A stretch of 64,000 bases of DNA from Pelomonas sp047654805 (GTDB lineage Bacteria > Pseudomonadota > Gammaproteobacteria > Burkholderiales > Burkholderiaceae_C): the NCBI RefSeq assembly GCF_047654805.1, contig NZ_JASGIV010000001.1, positions 3,844,001 through 3,908,000 of the forward strand, given 5' to 3'. The stretch's first letter is position 1; each line of letters starts with the position of its first letter. The position numbers were made by a program, and so were the translations under genes. Of this stretch, positions 23,530 to 31,412 are shown piece by piece. Below the pieces are notes generated by a model that was not told the DNA's origin, did not search any database, and worked only from the letters and a program-made list of their open reading frames with translations.

Positions 23530-24887
23530 GCATGCTCGTCCTCGGTTCCCTGTTCGGCGTCGTCACACTGCTGTTCATGTTCTCGGGCGCGCCGATCGCG
23601 TTCGCTCTCGGCAGCGTCGCGGTACTTTTCATGGCCATCTTCATGCCTGCGTCGGCGCTCGACACAGTCACGCAGAACGTCTACGAGGAGATGGCCAGCA
23701 TCACACTGCTCTCCATTCCACTCTTCATCCTCAAGGGGGCGGCCATCGGCAAGTCCCGCGCGGGGCAGGACCTCTACGCCGCCATGCATGTCTGGATGGG
23801 CCGCATCCCTGGTGGCCTGGGCATCGCCAACGTATTCGCCTGCGCTCTGTTCGCGGCGATGGCCGGCTCCAGCCCGGCCACTTGCTCGGCCATCGGCAGC
23901 GCCGGCATCCCTGAAATGCGCAAGCGCGGCTACTCGCCAGGCTTCGCAGCCGGCATCATCGCAGCTGGCGGCACGCTGGGCATTCTGCTTCCGCCGTCCA
24001 TCACGATGATCCTGTACGCGGTGGCCGCGGAGCAGTCACTCGGCCGGCTCTTCCTGGCTGGCATCGTGCCGGGCGTGCTGCTGGTGGCGCTGTTCGCTAT
24101 CTACGCCGCCATGCGCTACCGAAAGGAGCACGCGTTGGCCGAGGCCGAGTTCAGGCGCACCGGCACCGCCTCAGCGCTGCTGGCCCAGGAGTCCTTCACG
24201 AGCCGCCAGAAGTTCGAGATGCTGCCGCGCGTCGTGCCTTTCGTACTGTTGCTGATCGGTGTCATGGTGGCACTCTACGGCGGCTTCGCGACACCGTCAG
24301 AGACGGCCGGTCTGGGCGCGCTGCTGGCGCTGCTGCTAATTGCCACGATCTACGGCGTCTGGCGGCCGAGGGATGTGGCCCCCATCCTCACGTCGACGCT
24401 GAAGGAGTCGACGATGCTCATGTTCATCATCGGCATGTCGCTGCTGTTCTCCTACGTGATGAGCTATCTGCACATCAGCCAGGCAGCGGCAGAGTGGATA
24501 GTCGGCATGGCACTGTCCAAGTGGGTGCTGCTAGCCGCAGTGCTCCTGATGGTGATCCTGCTGGGGTTCTTCCTGCCCCCCGTCAGCATCATCCTGATGA
24601 CGGCGCCCATCATCTTGCCGCCCCTCAAAGCCGCCGGCTTCGATTTGATCTGGTTCGGCATCCTGATGACCATCGTCATGGAGACAGGTCTCATCCACCC
24701 GCCGGTGGGGCTGAACATCTTCGTCATCAAGAACATCGCGCCCGACATCGAGCTGCGCGAAATCATCTGGGGCGTACTGCCGTTCGTCGTGCTGATGCTG
24801 CTGGCAGTGCTGCTGATCTGCGTCTTCCCAGGTATCGCCACCTTGCTGCCGGACGCCGTCATGGGCGCCGTCGTCAAGCCTCACTGA
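23526..24887 (+). CDS. dctM: TRAP transporter large permease subunit
   Basis: A 453-residue DctM-type permease with about eleven to twelve membrane helices. It uses the sodium gradient to import the acid delivered by DctP. Recognisable segments are FSGAPIAFALGSVAVLF, GLGIANVFACALFAAMAGSSPATCSAIGS and the ETGLIHPPVGLNIFVIK loop near the C-terminus. ATG 23526 overlaps dctQ by four bases; a longer in-frame extension upstream lies wholly within dctQ and is spurious. Confidence 0.94.
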   Translation: MSMLVLGSLFGVVTLLFMFSGAPIAFALGSVAVLFMAIFMPASALDTVTQNVYEEMASITLLSIPLFILKGAAIGKSRAGQDLYAAMHVWMGRIPGGLGIANVFACALFAAMAGSSPATCSAIGSAGIPEMRKRGYSPGFAAGIIAAGGTLGILLPPSITMILYAVAAEQSLGRLFLAGIVPGVLLVALFAIYAAMRYRKEHALAEAEFRRTGTASALLAQESFTSRQKFEMLPRVVPFVLLLIGVMVALYGGFATPSETAGLGALLALLLIATIYGVWRPRDVAPILTSTLKESTMLMFIIGMSLLFSYVMSYLHISQAAAEWIVGMALSKWVLLAAVLLMVILLGFFLPPVSIILMTAPIILPPLKAAGFDLIWFGILMTIVMETGLIHPPVGLNIFVIKNIAPDIELREIIWGVLPFVVLMLLAVLLICVFPGIATLLPDAVMGAVVKPH

Positions 24888-24897
24888 GGAGCCATTG

Positions 24898-26577
24898 ATG
24901 AACGCTCCCGCCTGGAACCTGCGTGACCGCCAGCGCCGCGAACGCCTGTCACGCGCCGCCGAGGCTCTCGGTGGCCGGCTGCAGGGCCGGCACGTCGACA
25001 CGGACGCCGCTGTGTGCCTGCTTGAAGCCGTGCTCCAGCCCGGCGATCGCGTCTGCCTGGAGGGCAACAATCAGAAGCAGGCCGACTTCCTCGCTCAGGC
25101 CCTGACGCAGGTGGACCCACAGCACGTGCACGATCTGCACATGGTTCAGTCAGTGCTGGCGCTGCCCGAGCATCTGGACGTGTTCGACAGCGGCATCGCC
25201 AAACGGCTGGACTTTTCATTCTCCGGCCCGCAGGGCGGACGGTTGGCCAGGTTGGTGAGCAGCGGTGGCATCGAGATCGGTGCCATCCACACCTACCTCG
25301 AGCTCTTTGCCCGCTACTTCGTCGACCTGACGCCCAAGGTCGCGCTGGTGGCCGCGCATGCGGCCGATGCGCAAGGCAACCTCTACACCGGGCCCAACAC
25401 CGAGGACACGCCTGCCATTGTCGAGGCCACGGCCTTCTCAGGTGGCATCGTCATCGCCCAGATCAACGAGATCGTGCCAGGGAGCACATCGCTACCGCGC
25501 ATCGACATTCCGGCCGATTGGGTGGACTTCGTCGTCCAGGCGCCCAAGCCCAACCTCATCGAGCCACTGTTCACGCGCGACCCGGCGCAGATCAGCGAGA
25601 TTCAGGTTCTGATGGCCATGATGGCTATCAAAGGCATCTATGCCGAGTACGGCGTACAGCGTCTCAACCACGGCATCGGCTTCGATACTGCGGCGATCGA
25701 ACTGCTGCTACCGACCTACGCCGAGTCTCTCGGTCTCAAGGGCAAGATCTGCAAGCACTGGGCGCTGAATCCGCACCCCGCACTGATCCCCGCCATCGAG
25801 GCCGGCTGGGTGGAGTCCATCCATTCCTTCGGCTCCGAGCTGGGCATGGAGGACTACATCCGTGCGCGCAGCGACGTTTTCTTTACCGGCGCCGACGGCA
25901 GCCTGCGCAGCAACCGCGCCTTCTGCCAGGCGGCAGGTCACTATGCCTGCGATCTATTCATCGGCTCCACGCTGCAGATCGACTTGCATGGCAACTCCTC
26001 CACCGCGACGCTCGGCCGCATCACTGGCTTTGGAGGGGCGCCCAACATGGGCGCCGACGCCCGTGGTCGGCGGCACGCCAGCCCCGCCTGGCTAAAGGCT
26101 GGCGCCGAGGCGCGCGCCGGCCGCAGCGGTGCCAGCGGTACGCCACGGGGCCAGAAGCTCGTCGTGCAGATGGTGGAGACCTTCCGCGAGCACATGCAGC
26201 CAGCCTTCGTCGAGCGTCTGGACGCCTGGACGCTGCAGCAGCAGGCCGGTATGGACCTGCCGCCCATCATGATCTACGGCGACGACGTGACCCACATCCT
26301 GACCGAGGAGGGTATCGCCAACCTGTTGCTGTGTCGGAGCGATGAGGAGCGCGAGCAGGCCATCCGCGGCGTGGCCGGCTATACAGCCGTGGGACTGGCA
26401 CGAGACACGCGCGTGGTGGAGGACCTGCGCGACCGCGGCGTCATCCGCCGACCGGCCGACCTTGGCATCAACCCGCGTGAAGCCACGCGCAACCTGTTGG
26501 CCGCCCGCAGCATGCGCGATCTCGTTCGCGCCTCGCACAACCTCTACAGCCCACCCAGGCGGTTCCGCAACTGGTGA
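24898..26577 (+). CDS. mdcA: malonate decarboxylase alpha subunit (acetyl-ACP:malonate ACP transferase)
   Basis: A 559-residue MdcA. In the biotin-independent enzyme it exchanges acetate on the ACP subunit for malonate. Family landmarks include LEGNNQKQADFLAQAL, SSGGIEIGAIHTYLELFARYFVDLTPKV, GVQRLNHGIGFDTAAIELLLPTYA and NSSTATLGRITGFGGAPNMG. ATG 24898 is preceded by GAGGAG; a TTG one codon upstream is possible but less likely. It lies 10 bp after dctM, so transport and catabolism genes are likely co-transcribed. Confidence 0.97.
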   Translation: MNAPAWNLRDRQRRERLSRAAEALGGRLQGRHVDTDAAVCLLEAVLQPGDRVCLEGNNQKQADFLAQALTQVDPQHVHDLHMVQSVLALPEHLDVFDSGIAKRLDFSFSGPQGGRLARLVSSGGIEIGAIHTYLELFARYFVDLTPKVALVAAHAADAQGNLYTGPNTEDTPAIVEATAFSGGIVIAQINEIVPGSTSLPRIDIPADWVDFVVQAPKPNLIEPLFTRDPAQISEIQVLMAMMAIKGIYAEYGVQRLNHGIGFDTAAIELLLPTYAESLGLKGKICKHWALNPHPALIPAIEAGWVESIHSFGSELGMEDYIRARSDVFFTGADGSLRSNRAFCQAAGHYACDLFIGSTLQIDLHGNSSTATLGRITGFGGAPNMGADARGRRHASPAWLKAGAEARAGRSGASGTPRGQKLVVQMVETFREHMQPAFVERLDAWTLQQQAGMDLPPIMIYGDDVTHILTEEGIANLLLCRSDEEREQAIRGVAGYTAVGLARDTRVVEDLRDRGVIRRPADLGINPREATRNLLAARSMRDLVRASHNLYSPPRRFRNW

Positions 26578-26587
26578 GAGGCCGAGC

Positions 26588-26905
26588 ATGAATCAACCCG
26601 CTATCGAAACCCTGGACTACGCGCTGGCCGGCACACGCCCCGCTGGCGCATTTGCGCCCGTACTGGTCGGCGTCGTCGGATCTGGCAACCTTGAAGTGCT
26701 GCTGGAACCCGCGCCCGGCAGCGACTGCCGCGTCCACATCGAGACCTCGGCACGCGGCTTCGCCCCGATCTGGGCCGCTGTCGTGCGCGACTTCCACAAC
26801 CGCCACCAACTGGCCGGCGTGCAGCTGTCCATCCATGACATGGGCGCCACGCCCGCAGTCGTCAGCCTTCGGCTCGACCAAGCCGCGCAGGAGCTGCAAC
26901 CATGA
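26588..26905 (+). CDS. mdcC: malonate decarboxylase acyl carrier protein (delta subunit)
   Basis: A 105-residue acyl carrier subunit. The segment LVGVVGSGNLEVLLEP contains Ser32, the expected attachment site of the 2'-(5''-phosphoribosyl)-3'-dephospho-CoA prosthetic group on which acetyl and malonyl groups are carried. Length and position between mdcA and mdcD are standard. The stop overlaps the mdcD start by four bases. Confidence 0.95.
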   Translation: MNQPAIETLDYALAGTRPAGAFAPVLVGVVGSGNLEVLLEPAPGSDCRVHIETSARGFAPIWAAVVRDFHNRHQLAGVQLSIHDMGATPAVVSLRLDQAAQELQP

Positions 26906-27762
26906 TCTCCTTTGCCGAATGCTCGGCCCGCGAGCGACTGACCCAGCTCGTCGACACCGGGAGCTTCCATGAATGGCTGCCGCCCGCGCAACGATTCACC
27001 AGCCCTCACCTCGCGCAGTTGGGCCTGCCTGCGGCTTTCGACGACGGCGTGGCTGTCGGCCGCGCAACGCTGGGCGGCCATGAGGTCTTTGTCGCCGCCC
27101 AGGAGGGTGAGTTCATGGGCGGCGGCGTCGGTGAAGTGCACGGCGCCAAGCTCGTAGGCCTGTTCAAGCGCGCACTGCGCGATAGACCGAAGGCCGTACT
27201 GCTGTTGGTCGAGTCCGGCGGAGTGCGGCTGCACGAGGCCAACGCCGGGTTGATAGCCGTGTCCGAGGTGATGCGTGCGCTGCTTGACGCGCGCGCGGCC
27301 GGCATTCCCGTCATCGTACTGATCGGTGGTGCCAACGGCTGCTTCGGCGGCATGGGCATCGTCGCGCGCTGCGCCGATCAGGTCGTCATGAGCGACATCG
27401 GCCGCCTGGCCATGTCCGGCCCCGAGGTCATCGAGGCCTCCCACGGTGTCGAGGAATTCGACTCCCGCGACCGCGCACTGGTGTGGCGCACCACCGGAGG
27501 CAAGCACCGCTGGCTGTGCGGCGACTGCGACGCCCTGGTCGAAGATGACGTGGCCGAGTTCCGCGCCGCGGCGTTGGCAGCGCTGGACACGACGCGGCCG
27601 GTAACCCTAGCGTCGCTCGAAGCCGAACACGCGCTGCTGGCCACCCGGCTGGGCTACGCCGGAGCCGACGCCATCCCGCTGTGGGCCTCGCTGGGCGTGG
27701 TGGAAGCCGCCCGCGTACCGGAGCTGGACGCTGCTGCCGTGCGCGGCCTGGGAGTGCACTGA
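26902..27762 (+). CDS. mdcD: malonate decarboxylase beta subunit
   Basis: A 286-residue crotonase-fold subunit that, with MdcE, decarboxylates malonyl-ACP to acetyl-ACP. It resembles the carboxyltransferase beta family: EGEFMGGGVGEVHGAKLVGLF, LLLVESGGVRLHEANAGL and VIVLIGGANGCFGGMGIVARC with its oxyanion-forming glycines. The normal order mdcC-mdcD-mdcE is kept and its stop overlaps mdcE by one base. Confidence 0.96.
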   Translation: MISFAECSARERLTQLVDTGSFHEWLPPAQRFTSPHLAQLGLPAAFDDGVAVGRATLGGHEVFVAAQEGEFMGGGVGEVHGAKLVGLFKRALRDRPKAVLLLVESGGVRLHEANAGLIAVSEVMRALLDARAAGIPVIVLIGGANGCFGGMGIVARCADQVVMSDIGRLAMSGPEVIEASHGVEEFDSRDRALVWRTTGGKHRWLCGDCDALVEDDVAEFRAAALAALDTTRPVTLASLEAEHALLATRLGYAGADAIPLWASLGVVEAARVPELDAAAVRGLGVH

Positions 27763-28463
27763 TGGACTGGATCTCGCTGGCCGAGCGGCTCTTCGGTGTC
27801 AACCACGGCATCAGCCGCGACGGCGACTTCCTGCACGGTACCGTGACGTTCGACGGAGCGCCGCTCGTCATCATCGGAACGACAGCCCACGCCGCCATCG
27901 GCGTGCAGTTGGCCCTTGCCCAGGCGCGCGCGGTGCTAGACGTCGTCACCCACCATCCCGGCCGTGCCATCCTGCTGCTGATCGACACGCAGGGGCAGCA
28001 GCTGCGCCGCCGTGACGAGTTGCTAGGCATCAATCGTGCAATGGCCCACCTCGGCATGGCCATCGATTTCGCGAGGCGCAGCGGCCACCGCGTCATCGGG
28101 CTGGTCTACGACCAGGCGCTGTCCGGCGGCTTCATCACATCCGGCCTCATCGCCGATGCCTGTGACGCTCTGCCAGAGGCGGAGATCCGCGTCATGCGAC
28201 TGCCCGCGATGGCCCGCGTCACCAAGCTGCCCGAGTCGCTGTTGGCCGAGCTTTCCGAGTCCAACCCGGTGTTCGCGCCCGGCGTGGGCAACTACGTCTC
28301 GATGGGCGGCGTACGCCGGCTCTGGCAGGGCGACATGTCGCAGGCTCTGCGCGAGGCGCTGGCCGATGCACCAACACAGGACCGCCGGGCCGAAGACGGT
28401 GCCGCCCGCGGCGGCCGGCGCCTGGCCGCCAGCGTCGTGCAGCTTGTGCTCGACGCCGCCTGA
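27762..28463 (+). CDS. mdcE: malonate decarboxylase gamma subunit
   Basis: A 233-residue partner of MdcD in the decarboxylase. Key segments are WISLAERLFGVNHGISRDGDFL at the N-terminus, IGTTAHAAIGVQLALAQARAVLDVV, and GLVYDQALSGGFITSGLIADACDAL, which resemble carboxyltransferase alpha domains. ATG 27762 was chosen because it overlaps the mdcD stop (TGATG); the longer frame adds arginine-rich residues with no family match. Confidence 0.95.
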   Translation: MDWISLAERLFGVNHGISRDGDFLHGTVTFDGAPLVIIGTTAHAAIGVQLALAQARAVLDVVTHHPGRAILLLIDTQGQQLRRRDELLGINRAMAHLGMAIDFARRSGHRVIGLVYDQALSGGFITSGLIADACDALPEAEIRVMRLPAMARVTKLPESLLAELSESNPVFAPGVGNYVSMGGVRRLWQGDMSQALREALADAPTQDRRAEDGAARGGRRLAASVVQLVLDAA

Positions 28464-28467
28464 GCTG

Positions 28468-29121
28468 ATGACCTCCATGCACCGTCACCAGATCGCCCGG
28501 CTGTCAGCCGCCGGCTGGCACCGCCTGCGGGCAGGTGACTGGGATTCCGAGGCGCGCGAATGCCTGGGCTATTGGGCAGGACGCGGCCTGCCGGTCGTTG
28601 TCACGCGGCAGCCCGAGCAGTCCAACGACAGCGGCTACATCGCCATGGGCTTGTGCGCGCCTGCCCGGTGGCGGCATCGCCGCCTTGCGCTTCGCGTGGC
28701 GCGGACCGAGGTGCTGTTCTTCGACGAGTTCCCATGCCTGGACAAGCTCATCACTCAGCTCCCCCACAGGGCGCGCACGCCGGCCCGCCGGCTCGCAGCG
28801 GCCCTAAAGGCCTGCGGCGTCACGGCACGCGTCTACGGCAGCCATGGCTGGCAGCACCTGACTGGGCTCTCTCACGTTCGGGATGGTTCTGATCTGGACG
28901 TGTGGGTCAGCATCAGCGGCACGGCTCAAGCCGATGCCGTTGCCGCCGCACTGAATGCGTTCAACTCTCCCTGCCGCCTGGATGGCGAATTGGTCTTCGA
29001 CGGCGATGCGGCGGTGGCCTGGCGCGAGTGGCTGGCCTGGCGCGACGGTCGCACGCAGGCGCTACTCGTCAAGAGGCTGCGCGGCGCGTCGATGCCGACG
29101 TCAATGGAGGTGCCGGCATGA
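28468..29121 (+). CDS. mdcG: phosphoribosyl-dephospho-CoA transferase
   Basis: A 217-residue nucleotidyltransferase that attaches the phosphoribosyl-dephospho-CoA group to Ser of MdcC. RVYGSHGWQHLTG followed by SDLDVWVSI is the MdcG active-site signature with the catalytic Asp pair of the nucleotidyltransferase fold. The ATG at 28468 is 4 bp after the mdcE stop; ATG 28477 is an alternative. Its stop overlaps mdcB by four bases. Confidence 0.93.
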   Translation: MTSMHRHQIARLSAAGWHRLRAGDWDSEARECLGYWAGRGLPVVVTRQPEQSNDSGYIAMGLCAPARWRHRRLALRVARTEVLFFDEFPCLDKLITQLPHRARTPARRLAAALKACGVTARVYGSHGWQHLTGLSHVRDGSDLDVWVSISGTAQADAVAAALNAFNSPCRLDGELVFDGDAAVAWREWLAWRDGRTQALLVKRLRGASMPTSMEVPA

Positions 29122-29966
29122 GCGCACACCCACAGCTGGCCGCTGCGGCCCCGTCAGTGCAGGAGATTGGCCGCGCAGCGACGCTTGCGCTCTACGACGA
29201 GCTCGCGTTGTCTCCCAAGCCCGGCCTCGTCACGCTGACTGACTGCGGCAGCCACGTCGACATGGACGCGCACACCTTCATGCGCAGCCTTCTCGCGCTG
29301 CGTGGCTATTTCGTCCGCATTGCCGGACTGGGCGCTGCTGGGGCACAGTTCGAGGCGCTGGAGCGTTGCGGCATCGCCGCTGAGGCGCACATGCTGACCG
29401 CCACCGGCGGCATCAACACGCACCGCGGCGCAATCTTCATGATCGGCCTGCTATGCGCATCGGCTGGCGCGCTGGCGGCAGAGGATCGCCGGCTGACACC
29501 TCAGGCACTGCGCGACACGCTGGTGCAGCGCTGGGGTGACGCCCTCGCAGCACGGGCAAAGCAGCCATCGACACTGCCGGGCGGGATCGCGGCACGGCGG
29601 CTGGGTCTGCGAAGCGCATCAACAGAGGCGGCGATGGGCTTCCCGACGCTTTTCGAGACCGCCGTGCCGGCGCTGCACATGGCACGCGCCCGCGGCCTGT
29701 CAATGCCATGCGCGCAGTTAGACACGCTGTTCGCGGTGATGGCCGTGCTGGATGACAGCAACCTCGCTCACCGCGGAGGCCTTGAAGGGCTGCGCTTCGC
29801 CCAGCGCGCGGCGCGCGGCTTCCTGGCTGCAGGTGGCGCGGCTGCGCCTCAAGGCCAAGCAGTCGCCCGAGCCATCGCGGACGAGTTTGTCCGCCGCCGC
29901 TTGTCGCCCGGCGGCGCGGCCGACACATTGGCGGCCACCTGTTGGCTGGCTCGCCTAGCCGGATGA
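29118..29966 (+). CDS. mdcB: triphosphoribosyl-dephospho-CoA synthase
   Basis: A 282-residue CitG/MdcB enzyme that makes 2'-(5''-triphosphoribosyl)-3'-dephospho-CoA from ATP and dephospho-CoA, the precursor used by MdcG. Landmarks are ALYDELALSPKPGLVTLTDCGSHVDMD, GGINTHRGAIFMIGLL and DDSNLAHRGGLEGL. It is placed between mdcG and mdcH instead of after mdcA as in Klebsiella and Pseudomonas. It overlaps both neighbours by four bases. Confidence 0.94.
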   Translation: MSAHPQLAAAAPSVQEIGRAATLALYDELALSPKPGLVTLTDCGSHVDMDAHTFMRSLLALRGYFVRIAGLGAAGAQFEALERCGIAAEAHMLTATGGINTHRGAIFMIGLLCASAGALAAEDRRLTPQALRDTLVQRWGDALAARAKQPSTLPGGIAARRLGLRSASTEAAMGFPTLFETAVPALHMARARGLSMPCAQLDTLFAVMAVLDDSNLAHRGGLEGLRFAQRAARGFLAAGGAAAPQGQAVARAIADEFVRRRLSPGGAADTLAATCWLARLAG

Positions 29967-30874
29967 GCCTGGCACTGCTGTTCCCAGGCCAGGGTGCCCA
30001 GCACCCGCAGATGCTGCGCTGGCTGACGGCGCAGCCCGATGCCCATCCTGCGCTCGACGCTATGGCCGGCGCTCTTGGCAGCGGCTGGCAGCATCGCTTC
30101 CACGACCCAACCTGGCTGCATGCGAACCCAGTGGCGCAAGTACTGCTCACGGGTCTTGGCATCGCAGCCTGGCGGGCACTGGCGCCTCACCTGCCGCCCC
30201 CCGCCGTCATTGCCGGCTACAGCGTCGGCGAACTCGCCGCCTTCGCTGCGGCCGACGTGTTCGACCTGCCCACCGCCCTCGAACTAGCCAGCGCACGGGC
30301 CCGGCTGATGAGCGATAGCGTCGCCGGACAGGACACCGGCCTGCTCGCCGTGCAGGGGCCTCACGCACAACTGGTAGCCGAGACCTCACAGGCACTATCG
30401 GTCGCGATCCGCATCAACCAGGAGCGGGTCATCGTCGGCGGCCTGGTGGCTGCGCTGAACGCTTGTTCGGCGCAATGGAGCGCCGCCGGTCTGCGCTGCA
30501 CGCACCTACCCATCGCGGTGGCATCACACACGCCGTTCATGGCCAGCGCAGCGGCAGCGTTTGCACAAAGGCTCACGGCGGTCGACCTACAACCGGCCCG
30601 TACTGCTGTTGTATGCAACTTCAGTGCCTCCGCAGACCGCCGGCCGACGAAGCTGGCCGCGGCCCTTGCTGGACAAATCGCCTGCACCATCCGCTGGGAC
30701 GACTGTATGGATGTCATCGCCGAACGACGGGTGAAGTGTGTGCTGGAAGTCGGCCCCGGCACCGCGCTGGCGTCGATGTGGCGCGAGCGACATCCCAGCA
30801 TTCCTGTGCGTTCGGTCGACGAGTTCGACACCATGGTCGGCGTGGTGCGCTGGACGCTGGCACAGCTTGGTTGA
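29963..30874 (+). CDS. mdcH: malonyl-CoA:ACP malonyltransferase of malonate decarboxylase
   Basis: A 303-residue FabD-like acyltransferase that loads malonyl from malonyl-CoA onto the ACP subunit and so primes the enzyme. The N-terminus LLFPGQGAQHPQML, the nucleophile elbow GYSVGELAAFAAADV and the catalytic His in VASHTPFM are intact. ATG 29963 overlaps mdcB by four bases. It is the last gene of the run; no mdcL, mdcM or mdcF carrier gene follows. Confidence 0.93.
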   Translation: MSLALLFPGQGAQHPQMLRWLTAQPDAHPALDAMAGALGSGWQHRFHDPTWLHANPVAQVLLTGLGIAAWRALAPHLPPPAVIAGYSVGELAAFAAADVFDLPTALELASARARLMSDSVAGQDTGLLAVQGPHAQLVAETSQALSVAIRINQERVIVGGLVAALNACSAQWSAAGLRCTHLPIAVASHTPFMASAAAAFAQRLTAVDLQPARTAVVCNFSASADRRPTKLAAALAGQIACTIRWDDCMDVIAERRVKCVLEVGPGTALASMWRERHPSIPVRSVDEFDTMVGVVRWTLAQLG

Positions 30875-30904
30875 TCGTGCCGAATGTTGGCAACCGTCGG
30901 GCGC

Positions 30905-31408
30905 TCAGTAGTAGGTCAGCGTGACACTGATGGTATCGGCATAGACGCCCGGCACGGTACTGAGCTGGCGACCGGGGATGCGGCCATAGACATAGAAGTT
31001 CTGCGTCGGAGCCAGGCCCAGCAGGTCCAGCGTGACCCCGGCGTTGATGAGTTGGGTCGCGCCGCTGCCATCGCCCCAGACGGTGGTGTAAGAAGCGTCG
31101 GTATAGAGGTTGTAGGTCAGCAGGTTGCCACCGCTCTTCATCAGCCGGTTGGCATAGCTGCCGCTGCTGCCCGTGCTGATGGCGATATTGAAGGGGATGA
31201 GCAGGCCCACCACGCCTCCGCAGTCGATCTTGATGGTGCCGGTGGTATCAGTGTTGCCAAATGCGAGCGGGTTGTAGGTTCCGAAGGCAACGTTGGTTGT
31301 TCCGACCGTACAGGTGCACACCGCCGGCAAGCACAGCGCCCGCGCCTGGCCTGCCAAGGCGAGCAGCGCCAGCAGCGCGAACAGGGAGCGGGTCAGGAGT
31401 CTTGTCAT
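30905..31408 (-). CDS. SCPU-domain pilus subunit (distal, possible tip)
   Basis: A 167-residue secreted protein: signal peptide ending near GQARA, then a spore-coat-U (SCPU) domain with Cys residues near the start (LCLPAVCTCTVGTTNVAFGTYNP) and the C-terminal YGRIPG ... YADTISVTLTY strand. SCPU proteins are the subunits of archaic (Csu-like) chaperone-usher pili. ATG 31408 follows the usher stop within 4 bp. As the last gene it may encode the tip; the two-domain CsuE-type tip adhesin of other systems is absent. Confidence 0.85.
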   Translation of the reverse strand: MTRLLTRSLFALLALLALAGQARALCLPAVCTCTVGTTNVAFGTYNPLAFGNTDTTGTIKIDCGGVVGLLIPFNIAISTGSSGSYANRLMKSGGNLLTYNLYTDASYTTVWGDGSGATQLINAGVTLDLLGLAPTQNFYVYGRIPGRQLSTVPGVYADTISVTLTYY

Positions 31409-31412
31409 GGCG

